Shown piece after piece: positions 25,501 through 33,321 of a stretch of 64,000 bases of DNA. Location of the stretch: assembly GCA_947457925.1 (NCBI GenBank), contig CANGYA010000001.1, positions 1 through 64,000 of the forward strand. The letters are read 5' to 3'. The position numbers and the translations under genes were made by a program. Each line of letters starts with the position of its first letter. The first letter of the stretch is position 1. A model generated the notes under the pieces. That model searched no databases, had not been told where the DNA came from, and worked only from the letters and a program-made list of their open reading frames with translations. The stretch comes from Cytophagales bacterium (GTDB taxonomy: Bacteria; Bacteroidota; Bacteroidia; Cytophagales; Thermoflexibacteraceae).

Positions 25501-26208
25501 AATAATTGGTTGTTAAATGGAAATAACACACAATACTTCAGAGCAGAAAACCTTGCAAAACCACAAATGGATTTATTGCGTATGCAAGCAAAATCTGGTA
25601 ATGACAGTTCAGATGTTGTTGTTCACACTTGGCAAGGTGCAGGCAAAGCCTATGATGCTGGTATAGACCAAGAGTTACCCAATCAAGAGGGTTTTGAGGC
25701 TGCCAATTTACTGTATATGCCTGAAAAGAAAAGTGGAGAAAACTTATTAGTAAATGCTTTGGACAAATTGGAAGGTGCTTTTGATTTGGTAATAAGCTCA
25801 ACAGGAAAAATTGTTTTGAGAGTTACTGAAAGGTTGGGCAGTAATACTAAAGTAGCTTTGTTTGACAAGCAAACAGGACAAACAATAGATTTAAGTTTTG
25901 GAAATTCTCATGAAATTGAGAATTTGGGTAACAAAGACAGGTTTATTTTGTTAATTGGTGATGTAGTTGATAGTTATTTAGTTGATAGGGAAGTGCTTAT
26001 TTATCCAAACCCAACAAAAGACGAGATAACAGTAAGCAGTAATCATTTCAAAGTCAATAGTTTAGAAGTGATTGATATGCTTGGACGGACTTTATTAACC
26101 ACTCAACAATCTATTCTAAGTGTAAAAACATTAAACACTGGTAGCTATATTTTGAGAATTAAAAGTACAACAGGCGAAGTAATTACAAAAAAATTCATCA
26201 AAGAGTAA
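22549..26208 (+). CDS. Large T9SS type A-secreted surface protein
   Basis: A 1219-residue exported protein. A signal peptide (SLAFIMTAGFFSSSVFAQG) is followed by a fibronectin-like module around 190-280 (PVPASWKYRVYWRKKG, ending before a PPPPPP linker), an Ig-like region, a DUF1565-like parallel-beta segment near 680-760 (DVYVSAATGNDLTGNGTLQS, then YKTIGKGL), a long beta-rich part, and a classic T9SS type A sorting domain in the last 75 residues (VLIYPNPTKDEITVSS, ending with SYILRIKS and KKFIKE). It should cross the outer membrane by T9SS and have its tail removed. Adhesive or structural role likely; no enzyme motif was found. Confidence 0.88.
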   Translation: MKKEINLLKSTSLAFIMTAGFFSSSVFAQGSGGPVPPNCLPQYTVINNNICGNADIISKTLNTSCQVSTQDFLFKYLSGSNPVLRAEVVTLPNASNGQKTTVRLKKCDGTALSSAGRAWVHDPMGYYYGCKNFASGSTFVDIEIPALNYSAGQDTQFRVLLESTTDAQRFTSQTFAINFNAKPCKTYPQQNQQDVPIVGVNLVWNALITPVPASWKYRVYWRKKGTANYTEEPFIVGANNNSFSLPTLEYNTEYEYNVVSFFGSVPTPHLAETFTFRTMQDPTPPPPPPCYPEVQNREHWNWNDTLATYNIMQCGHLYDRVDNIDDPSWVTEVNFDASTQNVEIKMKPNKTLNYRYASFRFWTTEGRGFTWQVVQKPMEFADIIIKRVDTTTICDNITIQQIETNLTELTNDYFITVVAVTEEEPNGIVVVTDYAGNMLANGFQLELPANSQRFSNVKKLRFILQANYGGFAGGSYLQVSEDDYFFAGVPHPVLSHQTTLEACENGTYQCRFLSANNSGNYKYAVYDSKGDLLDEISEYFTFPVGTAPIDLVVKVIDKDCNKFSDAYNFTITPISKPNVSIASNTNQSIVNQLITVTLTANQAQYVNTPPMIFVSINNGAYLELQIPVINNSFVYTPTVIGTYTFRTSYRGNLGCWGEAISDEITVENAVVSTSDVYVSAATGNDLTGNGTLQSPYKTIGKGLSIITTGAALHFAGHFNEEATITKNISLIGDGEDTSSIGILRIVSGQEVSILGNFGITNRLEVENGALVSNMGNSIWLKSDATKTATARIEGTITDAIAAERYFTTPFSGALFGSPMAEQAFADLPFATQPKEFKENVVTTSLNNGYLTTADIMAAVGKGYRVVYMAGTQKVIVWGNPNNDPSYSQIISRTHTGFASAGGYNLVSNMYFMPLDFDSINQSNLGQINGIAYFFEATSPTAGVFKTYNSITKVSVGGASKAIPTFQAFFVRRTVVGTANFTIGKNNWLLNGNNTQYFRAENLAKPQMDLLRMQAKSGNDSSDVVVHTWQGAGKAYDAGIDQELPNQEGFEAANLLYMPEKKSGENLLVNALDKLEGAFDLVISSTGKIVLRVTERLGSNTKVALFDKQTGQTIDLSFGNSHEIENLGNKDRFILLIGDVVDSYLVDREVLIYPNPTKDEITVSSNHFKVNSLEVIDMLGRTLLTTQQSILSVKTLNTGSYILRIKSTTGEVITKKFIKE

Positions 26209-26215
26209 AAAGCAC

Positions 26216-26244
26216 AAAGAGTTTGGTAGCCCACCAAACTCTTT
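26216..26244 (+). terminator. Hairpin terminator after T9SS protein gene
   Basis: AAAGAGTTTGGT pairs perfectly with ACCAAACTCTTT around five bases, followed by ATTGTTTC, eight bases after the stop codon. Confidence 0.75.
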
Positions 26245-26327
26245 ATTGTTTCTATCAAAAAGCACCAACATAAACAGATAATTGAATAATTTGTGTACTT
26301 TCGCAAAAAGAAAACACAAATACCACA

Positions 26328-27746
26328 ATGACCAAGACTACCACTTCCACACAACACAAACAGTGGCTTATCGGGCTTTTTATTGCGTTTACCTTGCTTG
26401 TATTCTTGCAAGTAGCACAAGTCAATCAACTTTTTTCTTTGCCTGCTGCCCTCTCTATGGGACTTCGTTGGATTTTTGTCCTTGCCCTTATTGCCTACGC
26501 CTACGTCAATAAAAAAGACCTCACCACTTGGATTGTCGTCAGTATGTTTGTTGGTACGGCTATTGGTTATGACTTCCCCGACTTTGCACAAGGGCTGGAG
26601 GTAGTCAGCAAGTCATTTATGAAACTGATAAAATGTATCATTGCACCCCTGTTAATTGGTACATTGGTTGTGGGTATTGCAGGACATTCAGACATCAAGC
26701 AAGTGGGACGTATGGGTTGGAAATCCTTAGTCTATTTCGAAATCGTAACGACTATTGCCTTGTTTGTAGGCTTGTTAGCTATCAATTTTTCGGAGGCAGG
26801 TGTAGGTATAGACCTTTCTTCGGCAGCCCAAAACGAAGGCGTATTGGCAAAAGTACAGCCCAAAAACTGGAAAGAAATTGTATTACATACTTTCCCTGAA
26901 AACATAGCAAAATCTATTGCCGAAGGCGAAGTATTACAAATAGTGGTATTCAGTATCATTTTCGCTATTGGTTTGGCAATGGTGAAAGAAGAACACCACA
27001 AACACACCATGATAAGCTGGTTAGAAAGTTTGTCTGAAATCATGTTCAAATTTACGGGAGTTATCATGGTTTTTGCACCGTTTGCTGTAGGTGCTGCCAT
27101 TGCGGTTACTATGAGCAAAATGGGAGCAGGCGTATTTATCAACTTGGGCAAATTGCTATTGACTTTGTATGCAGCTCTTATTATTTTCGTTACTTGTGTG
27201 TTGTTGCCTATTGCTTTGCTATTAAAAGTTCCTATCAAAAAATTCATAGATGCGGTAAGTGAGCCTGTTTCTTTGGCTTTTTCTACAGCAAGTTCTGAGG
27301 CAGCTCTGCCCAAAGCCATGAAAGCTATGGAAAGTATTGGTGTCCCTCGTAAAATTGTGTCATTTGTCATGCCTACGGGATACAGCTTTAACTTAGACGG
27401 TACGACCTTGTATTTGGCATTAGCTTCTATCTTCGTGGCACAAGCAGCTTATGGTGAGAATTGGCAACAAGAATTTCCTTTAGAAAAACAAATGCTAATT
27501 GTCTTTACCCTCATGCTCACAAGTAAAGGCGTTGCGGGTGTGCCTCGTGTATCTTTGGTAATTTTATCGGCAACAGCAAGTTCTTTCGGTTTACCGCCAG
27601 AGCCTATCATGGTAATTTTAGGTATAGATGCCCTGATGGACATGGCTCGTACTTCTGTAAACGTATTGGGTAACTGTTTGGCTACAGTCGTTATTGCAAA
27701 GTGGGAAGGCGAATTTGGGAAAGAGCCAGTAGCAGAAGAAGAATAA
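26328..27746 (+). CDS. Dicarboxylate/amino acid:cation symporter (DAACS)
   Basis: Sodium- or proton-coupled uptake carrier for glutamate, aspartate or C4-dicarboxylates, in the inner membrane. The 472 residues hold eight helices plus the two re-entrant loops: the Ser-rich HP1 STASSEAALPKAMKAM, the cation-site helix PTGYSFNLDGTTLYLALA, the HP2 region GVPRVSLVILSAT, and the last helix NVLGNCLATVVIAKWEGE. These match GltP/GltT/DctA; substrate choice cannot be made from sequence alone. The N-terminal 80 residues are slightly longer than usual. It appears monocistronic. Confidence 0.93.
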   Translation: MTKTTTSTQHKQWLIGLFIAFTLLVFLQVAQVNQLFSLPAALSMGLRWIFVLALIAYAYVNKKDLTTWIVVSMFVGTAIGYDFPDFAQGLEVVSKSFMKLIKCIIAPLLIGTLVVGIAGHSDIKQVGRMGWKSLVYFEIVTTIALFVGLLAINFSEAGVGIDLSSAAQNEGVLAKVQPKNWKEIVLHTFPENIAKSIAEGEVLQIVVFSIIFAIGLAMVKEEHHKHTMISWLESLSEIMFKFTGVIMVFAPFAVGAAIAVTMSKMGAGVFINLGKLLLTLYAALIIFVTCVLLPIALLLKVPIKKFIDAVSEPVSLAFSTASSEAALPKAMKAMESIGVPRKIVSFVMPTGYSFNLDGTTLYLALASIFVAQAAYGENWQQEFPLEKQMLIVFTLMLTSKGVAGVPRVSLVILSATASSFGLPPEPIMVILGIDALMDMARTSVNVLGNCLATVVIAKWEGEFGKEPVAEEE

Positions 27747-27943
27747 ACAGTTGGTTGTGGTAAAAAATGTATGATTTCTAATTTATTGATAATGAATTAT
27801 TTAAGGGAACACAGATGACACGGATTACGCAGATACTCACTGTTTTTTTTATTTATCTATGAATATTTGCCAAATTTCTGTTATCCATTTGCTATAAAAT
27901 ATTGATAATCAAATGTTTAATTATCATACATTTCTTACCACTA

Positions 27944-27974
27944 CCAAATGGTGCGACATTTCGCCAACATTTGG
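27944..27974. repeat. Palindrome with 56-bp-repeat core
   Basis: CCAAATG (27944-27950) and CATTTGG (27968-27974) flank GGTGCGACATTTCGCC, which differs by one base from the core GGTGCGACGTTTCGC of the repeats at 6235 and 49507. It marks the left edge of the transposase remnant. Confidence 0.5.
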
Positions 27975-28215
27975 GACTTACAGAGTCGCAAACACGAAAA
28001 GAACAACGGATAGATTTTCATTTTAATAGTGTAGCTATAGCTTACAACTTATTAGCAAGAAACAAAACCTTTTCTCTGTATGACATCAAAGCTGATTATA
28101 CCAACCAGAACTACTTAGCAACTATTATTACAAACTTAGACTTAGATAGAAATGCAATCACAGCGGCGAACCGTTAAAATACACTCAAACTATGAAAAAT
28201 TACTCAATTTGGGCA
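27965..28215 (+). pseudogene. Transposase C-terminal remnant (copy A)
   Basis: The frame reads HLGLTESQTRKEQRIDFHFN, then SVAIAYNLLARN and IITNLDLDRNAITAANR, resembling the C-terminal end of IS4-like DDE transposases (the region around the last helices, F-H-F-N and L-D-L-D). Compared with copy B (245-361, inverted) it has one extra base after AACCG, which turns the next codon into a stop at 28174-28176; the lost tail (YEKLLNLGKIN) is still readable in the shifted frame to 28215. All of the catalytic core is missing. The insertion sequence is dead. Confidence 0.72.
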
Positions 28216-28347
28216 AAATTAACTGAAAAATGTACGAACTATTATTTTCAAAACTTTCAAAAAAAGTTGAAAATACTCGAAAACTATGCTTATTTTGTAT
28301 AACAAAAGTCCATTACAAACAATTTTAGTAGCAAAACTTATAAACAA

Positions 28348-28361
28348 CGTATAATCTTATA
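28348..28361. repeat. TATAATCTTATA repeat arm
   Basis: CGTATAATCTTATA, identical to the first 14 bases of the inverted repeat at 20416-20430, just upstream of the respiratory operon promoter. Confidence 0.5.
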
Positions 28362-28380
28362 AAACAAAACACCAAAATCA

Positions 28381-28411
28381 TTTGGAAAAATTCTATAGGT
28401 GCTTAGTTTTG
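28381..28411 (+). promoter_or_regulatory. Promoter of the ACIII/cox operon
   Basis: TTTG (28381-28384), a 19-base spacer and TAGTTTTG (28404-28411) fit the Bacteroidota housekeeping promoter (TTTG, 19-21 bases, TAnnTTTG). Transcription would begin near 28418, giving a leader of about 118 bases before actA. Confidence 0.6.
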
Positions 28412-28437
28412 CAGACTATTTTGCAACTTTAACAATT

Positions 28438-28521
28438 ATGAACAGTGAAAACCGTTTTGTAAAGGTTAAAAAACTGCAAAGTTCCTACAAATTGATTTTA
28501 TTTGTGCAATTAATCCTTTGA
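28438..28521 (+). CDS. Possible 27-codon leader peptide
   Basis: An ATG at 28438 opens a 27-residue frame (MNSENRFVKVKKLQ..., ending FVQLIL) that stops 14 bases before the actA start and lies wholly inside the predicted leader. It is basic at the front and hydrophobic at the end. It may be a chance frame; no attenuator-type codon run is seen. Confidence 0.25.
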   Translation: MNSENRFVKVKKLQSSYKLILFVQLIL

Positions 28522-28535
28522 AAACTGATACATAT

Positions 28536-29876
28536 ATGCGTCATTTCCAATTCTACACAAAGTCCTTTCGATTGGCGGTGGCGTTTGCTTTAGGTATCAT
28601 GTTGTGGTCGCCTGACCTTTTGGCTCAGGATAATAAAGACAAACAGCCACAACAGACTACCCAGCAAACCCCCGATGGGCAGCAAGCCCCACAAGGAGAC
28701 CCTCAACAGCAACCTGCTCCACCTGCTGGTGGCTTAGCTTTGTCGACAGACCAAGCTGTAATAGATGCTGGTAAAGGCTTGTTTGAGTCTAACTGTAAAC
28801 AATGTCATGGTATCAACGAAGTAGTTGTAGGTCCTGCCTTAGCTAAGGTATATGACCGTAAAAACTTAGCTTGGATTGTTAATTTCGTAAAATATCCACA
28901 AAAGACTATAGAAAGTGGTGATGCCTATGCAAAAGCATTGTACGACAAGTACAAACAATTCATGCCCAACCACGATTTCTTGTCTGACCAACAAATTGTA
29001 TCTATCGTTTCTTATGTAAAGAAAGCCGAAAGTGAAGTTCCTACTACTGGTACAACACCTGTAAATGGTGTTACGCCTGTGAAAGAAAAAGGCGTAAGCT
29101 CTGGTTTATTAACAGCTATTATTCTTGGTCTTACTTTTATGTTAGTAATTACAGTAGGAGCATTGTTTATGATGGCTGCTACTTTGACTAAATACTTGAA
29201 GCAATCTAAGGGCTTGAGTACAGAAGATTTGGACGTATTGGAGCCAGAGTGGACAATCGGAGATGTATTACGTAGCCGTGCATTCATTACCATAGTTGCC
29301 TTCTTGTTCTTAGGTTTAGTTACGAAAGCTGGTTTAGAAGGTTTACTTTCTGTAGGTGTGCAACAAGGTTATGCACCTACTCAACCTATTCCATTCTCTC
29401 ATAAATTGCACGCAGGGCAGTACGAAATAGCTTGTCAATACTGTCATATAGGCGTAGAAAAAGGCAAATCAGCCAATATTCCTTCTGCTAATATCTGTAT
29501 GAATTGTCATAACTCAATCAAGACTACGGGACCTTGGATGCAGAAAATTTATGAACACGTATTGAATGACGAGCCTATCCAATGGGTAAGAGTTCATAAC
29601 TTGCCAGATTTGGCGTATTTCAACCATGCACAGCACGTTAAAGTAGCTGGCTTGGCTTGCGAAAACTGCCATGGTGATATTAAAGAAATGGAAGTAGTAC
29701 AACAAGCCTCATTATTGACAATGGGCTGGTGTATAGACTGCCACCGCAAAACAGATGTGAATCATAAAGGCAATGCCTACTACGATAAGTTAGTAAAACT
29801 TCACGCCAAAGATTCTAAGAAGCCGATGAAAGTTGAAGACATTGGCGGTTTGGAGTGTAGCAAATGCCACTATTAA
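28536..29876 (+). CDS. actA: ACIII multihaem cytochrome c subunit ActA
   Basis: Electron-carrying subunit of alternative complex III, the menaquinol:cytochrome c oxidoreductase that replaces bc1 in Bacteroidota. ATG 28536 gives a signal peptide, a Pro/Gln-rich linker (residues 35-65), a cytochrome c-like domain with CKQCH near 88-92, one membrane helix near 190-215, and the classical multihaem part with CQYCH, CMNCH, CENCH, CIDCH and a final CSKCH. That is six C-x-x-C-H sites, one more than the five of the pentahaem ActA core, because of the N-terminal monohaem domain. First gene of the operon; a perfect hairpin separates it from actB. Confidence 0.92.
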   Translation: MRHFQFYTKSFRLAVAFALGIMLWSPDLLAQDNKDKQPQQTTQQTPDGQQAPQGDPQQQPAPPAGGLALSTDQAVIDAGKGLFESNCKQCHGINEVVVGPALAKVYDRKNLAWIVNFVKYPQKTIESGDAYAKALYDKYKQFMPNHDFLSDQQIVSIVSYVKKAESEVPTTGTTPVNGVTPVKEKGVSSGLLTAIILGLTFMLVITVGALFMMAATLTKYLKQSKGLSTEDLDVLEPEWTIGDVLRSRAFITIVAFLFLGLVTKAGLEGLLSVGVQQGYAPTQPIPFSHKLHAGQYEIACQYCHIGVEKGKSANIPSANICMNCHNSIKTTGPWMQKIYEHVLNDEPIQWVRVHNLPDLAYFNHAQHVKVAGLACENCHGDIKEMEVVQQASLLTMGWCIDCHRKTDVNHKGNAYYDKLVKLHAKDSKKPMKVEDIGGLECSKCHY

Positions 29877-29891
29877 TATGAACTCAACCAA

Positions 29892-29919
29892 AAACCTATT
29901 GGACTTGTCCAATAGGTTT
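29892..29919 (+). promoter_or_regulatory. Intercistronic hairpin actA-actB
   Basis: AAACCTATTGGAC pairs perfectly with GTCCAATAGGTTT over 13 bp around only TT. No T-run follows, so it is more likely an mRNA stability or processing element than a full terminator. Confidence 0.6.
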
Positions 29920-29968
29920 ACCTGCTTAACTTAATAAAAATTTTCACGTTGGCATACAAAATAAAAAT

Positions 29969-32900
29969 ATGGAAGAAAACAACAAAATATATTGGAAAGG
30001 CATCGAGCAATTAACAAATGACCCGGAATTCGTAAAGTATGCCGAAAAAGAATTCCCAGAGTATTTGAAGATTAAAGATGCGTATGGTGATAACACCGAA
30101 GAAAATGAAACAAGCACAACTCGCCGCGACTTCTTGAAGTTGATGGGCTTCAGTGTGGCTGCTGTTTCGTTGGCTGCTTGTGAGGCTTCTGTCAAGCACG
30201 CAATTCCGTACTTGAACAAACCTGAAACAATAGACCCAAGTATTCCAAACTACTACGCTTCTACTTATATAGAAAATGGCGAGGCATTGCCTGTAGTAGT
30301 GAAAACTCGTGAAGGTCGTCCTATTTTCGTAGAAGGTAATGTTTTGTCTAAATTCACTAAAGGTGGTACAAATGCAAGAGTGAGTGCATCTGTATTAGGT
30401 CTTTATGATATAGAAAAGGCAAAAAATCCTTCTGTAAAAGACGGAGGTGGTCGTAAAGAGGTAAGTTGGGAAACTATTGATGCAGAAATTATCAATAAAT
30501 TGAAGGGTGCTTCGCAAATTCGTATTGTAGCTAATACGATTGTCAGCCCTTCTACTAAAAAAGTAATTGCGGAGTTTGCTACTAAATACGGTGCGGACAA
30601 AGTGAAATTGGTACAATATGACTCTATCTCTCGTTATGCGATTGTAGAGGCTCATAAACGTACAAAAGGAAAAGCTGTATTGCCTTCTTATGACTTCAGC
30701 AAAGCAAAAACTGTAGTATCTATTGGTGCAGACTTTTTGGCTTCTTGGGTATCTGATGTAGAGCATACAAAACAATTCTCTCAAACTCGTAAAATTGGTA
30801 AAATTGGTAATGACAGCAAAGATATGTCTCGTTTGTTTGTATTCGAGTCTATCATGAGCCTTACAGGTTCTTCTGCCGATTATCGCACACCTATAAAACC
30901 TTCACAAACAGCGAATGTAGTAGCTAAATTATTCAATTTGGTAGCTGCAAAGACAGGTAAAACTGCGATTAGTGTAGAAGGTGCAGAAGTAAAATACTTG
31001 TCAAAAGCTGCTGATGAATTAGTAGCTAATGCAGGAAAATCTTTGGTAGTTGCTGGTTCTAATGACCCTAATATTCAGGTATTAGTCAATGGTATCAACG
31101 AAATGTTGGGCAACTATGGTCAGACGATTGACACAGAAGTAGCTTATTCTTACCAAAGACAAGGGAATGACGCAGACATGGCAAACTTCATTCAAGAAGT
31201 AGCTAATGGCAGCGTAAATGCCGTTGTTTTCTATAACTGTAACCCTGTATATGACCACCCATTAGGTTCTACGTTGGCTGCTGCTTTGCCAAAAGTAAGT
31301 TTAACAGTAGCTACAGGCGATAGAATAGATGAAACTTCTACTTTGTGCCAATACCATACTCCAGATACACACTATCTTGAATCTTGGGGAGATGCCGAAA
31401 TTAAAAGAGGTTTATTCAGCTTAATGCAACCTACAATCGGTAAAATTTTCAATACACGCCAAGTACAAGAAAGTTTATTGAAGTGGTCAGAGTCTTCTGC
31501 GTCTTACAAAGGAATTATTGAAGAATATTGGAAAACAGTATTGATGCCTTTGCAAACAAAAGAAGCTACTTTTGAAGAATTTTGGTTCAGAAGTTTACAT
31601 AATGGCGTATTTGAGCCAACATTACCAGCTGCTTATGTTTCTGAACATGATAAAAATGCAGCTCCAGCTACCCCTGTTACTGCATTTGACTATAATAGTG
31701 CTACGGCTGAATTTGGCAAATACAAAGAAGCTAAATTTGAGTTGGTTATCATGGAGAACACCGTATTAGGTTCTGGTTCACAAGCCAACAACCCGTATTT
31801 ACAAGAAACTCCAGAGCCTATTTCTAAGGTATGTTGGGGTAACTTCGTAGCTGTTTCTCAAGCAGATGCTAAAGAATTGAACTTAGTACATTACGAAGGT
31901 CTAACACCAAGAGCTAAGGTAAATGTAGGTGGCAAAGACCTTACACTACAAGTAGTCGTACAACCCGGACAACCTAAAGGCGTAATAGCTATTTCTTTGG
32001 GTTATGGTCGTGCAGAATACGTAGGTAAAGTAGCTAAAGAAGCAAGTGGCGTAAATATGTATCCGTTCTTACAAGTAGATGGTGCAGTTCGCAACTTACG
32101 TTTTGATGTTACGATTGCTGATGCAGGTGAGGGCAGAAATAAAATTGCTCAAACACAAACTCACCAAACTTTCATGGGTAGAGAAACTATTATCCAAGAA
32201 AGTGTATTGGCGAAATATCAAAAAGACGAAGCAGCAGGTAGATATCTACCGAAAATTTCTACAGCAAAAGGCAAAGTAAGCCCTCAAAGTTTATCTGCAT
32301 GGGATATTAAGAGTGATGGTTATGGTGATAAGCATGGCGAAAACCATAAACCAATGGATAAAGAAACAGAGGAAGCTAACAAAAATCTATTTAGTAATAG
32401 ACATCCGTTGGGTTCAACTGCCGATGTTCACACTTACAAAAACCACCATTGGGGTTTAGTAATTGACTTGAACTCTTGTACAGGTTGCTCTGCCTGTGTG
32501 GTAGCTTGCCACGTTGAAAATAACGTACCAATCGTAGGTACTACCGAGATTATTCGCCGCCGTGAAATGCATTGGATGCGTATAGACCGTTATTATAGTT
32601 CAATAGTTCCTACTACAAGCAAAGACTATGATGCTTTGGAACAAGCTGCTGAAAATCCAGAAGTTGTTTTCCAACCAATGATGTGCCAGCACTGTAACAA
32701 CGCACCTTGCGAAACGGTATGTCCTGTTGCAGCTACTACACACAGCTCCGAAGGTTTGAACCAAATGGCATACAACCGTTGTATCGGTACGAAATATTGT
32801 GCTAACAACTGTCCGTATAAAGTTCGCCGTTTCAACTGGTTCAAGTATTTCAACAATACAGAGTTTGATTACCACATGAATACAGATTTGGGTAAAATGG

Positions 32901-33229
32901 TATTGAACCCAGATGTAACTGTACGTTCAAGAGGTGTAATGGAAAAATGTTCTATGTGCGTGCAACGTATTCAAGCAGGTAAGTTGAAAGCTAAAATGGA
33001 GCAAAGACCTTTGCAAGATGGCGAAATCGTAACGGCTTGTATGTCTGCGTGTCCTGCTGATGCTATTATCTTCGGTGATTTGAACAATCCTGAAAGTCGT
33101 ATCTCTAAGGTGCTTGATTATGAGTATGATAAACGTGCTTACAATGTGTTGGCAGAAATCAATACTCGTCCTAACGTATGGTATTTGACAAAAATCAGAA
33201 ACAAAGACGAGGAGAAAACTCAAGCATAA
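29969..33229 (+). CDS. actB: ACIII iron-sulfur/molybdopterin-like subunit ActB
   Basis: Large periplasmic subunit (1086 residues) that carries electrons from quinol oxidation by ActC to the haems. A twin-arginine signal TRRDFLKLMGFSVAAV ends at SLAAC, which is also a lipobox. Residues 70-780 are the molybdopterin-oxidoreductase-like half, which in characterised ACIII has no cofactor. The C-terminal 300 residues are a four-cluster ferredoxin domain: CTGCSACVVAC, CQHCNNAPCETVC, CIGTKYCANNC and CSMCVQR, plus ACMSACP. All cluster cysteines are present. Follows actA by 92 bases. Confidence 0.95.
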   Translation: MEENNKIYWKGIEQLTNDPEFVKYAEKEFPEYLKIKDAYGDNTEENETSTTRRDFLKLMGFSVAAVSLAACEASVKHAIPYLNKPETIDPSIPNYYASTYIENGEALPVVVKTREGRPIFVEGNVLSKFTKGGTNARVSASVLGLYDIEKAKNPSVKDGGGRKEVSWETIDAEIINKLKGASQIRIVANTIVSPSTKKVIAEFATKYGADKVKLVQYDSISRYAIVEAHKRTKGKAVLPSYDFSKAKTVVSIGADFLASWVSDVEHTKQFSQTRKIGKIGNDSKDMSRLFVFESIMSLTGSSADYRTPIKPSQTANVVAKLFNLVAAKTGKTAISVEGAEVKYLSKAADELVANAGKSLVVAGSNDPNIQVLVNGINEMLGNYGQTIDTEVAYSYQRQGNDADMANFIQEVANGSVNAVVFYNCNPVYDHPLGSTLAAALPKVSLTVATGDRIDETSTLCQYHTPDTHYLESWGDAEIKRGLFSLMQPTIGKIFNTRQVQESLLKWSESSASYKGIIEEYWKTVLMPLQTKEATFEEFWFRSLHNGVFEPTLPAAYVSEHDKNAAPATPVTAFDYNSATAEFGKYKEAKFELVIMENTVLGSGSQANNPYLQETPEPISKVCWGNFVAVSQADAKELNLVHYEGLTPRAKVNVGGKDLTLQVVVQPGQPKGVIAISLGYGRAEYVGKVAKEASGVNMYPFLQVDGAVRNLRFDVTIADAGEGRNKIAQTQTHQTFMGRETIIQESVLAKYQKDEAAGRYLPKISTAKGKVSPQSLSAWDIKSDGYGDKHGENHKPMDKETEEANKNLFSNRHPLGSTADVHTYKNHHWGLVIDLNSCTGCSACVVACHVENNVPIVGTTEIIRRREMHWMRIDRYYSSIVPTTSKDYDALEQAAENPEVVFQPMMCQHCNNAPCETVCPVAATTHSSEGLNQMAYNRCIGTKYCANNCPYKVRRFNWFKYFNNTEFDYHMNTDLGKMVLNPDVTVRSRGVMEKCSMCVQRIQAGKLKAKMEQRPLQDGEIVTACMSACPADAIIFGDLNNPESRISKVLDYEYDKRAYNVLAEINTRPNVWYLTKIRNKDEEKTQA

Positions 33230-33237
33230 TTATACTG

Positions 33238-33279
33238 ACCTTACAAGGTAGCAAGCCACCGCCCAATAGCTTGTAAGGT
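33238..33279 (+). promoter_or_regulatory. Intercistronic hairpin actB-actC
   Basis: ACCTTACAAG (33238-33247) pairs perfectly with CTTGTAAGGT (33270-33279) around 22 bases, nine bases after the actB stop. No strong T-run. Confidence 0.5.
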
Positions 33280-33321
33280 TTACTTCAATCATATTTGAAA
33301 ATCAAAAACTAACTATAAAAT

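Larger units (their letters stand above)
27747..28437. other. Gene-poor stretch with transposase remnant and operon promoter
   Basis: Holds, in order, a GAACACAGATGACACGGATT repeat-like sequence at 27807-27826, a palindrome at 27944-27974 sharing the GGTGCGAC-TTTCGC core with the 56-bp repeat, a transposase remnant, one TATAATCTTATA arm (28348-28361) and the actA promoter. Confidence 0.55.
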
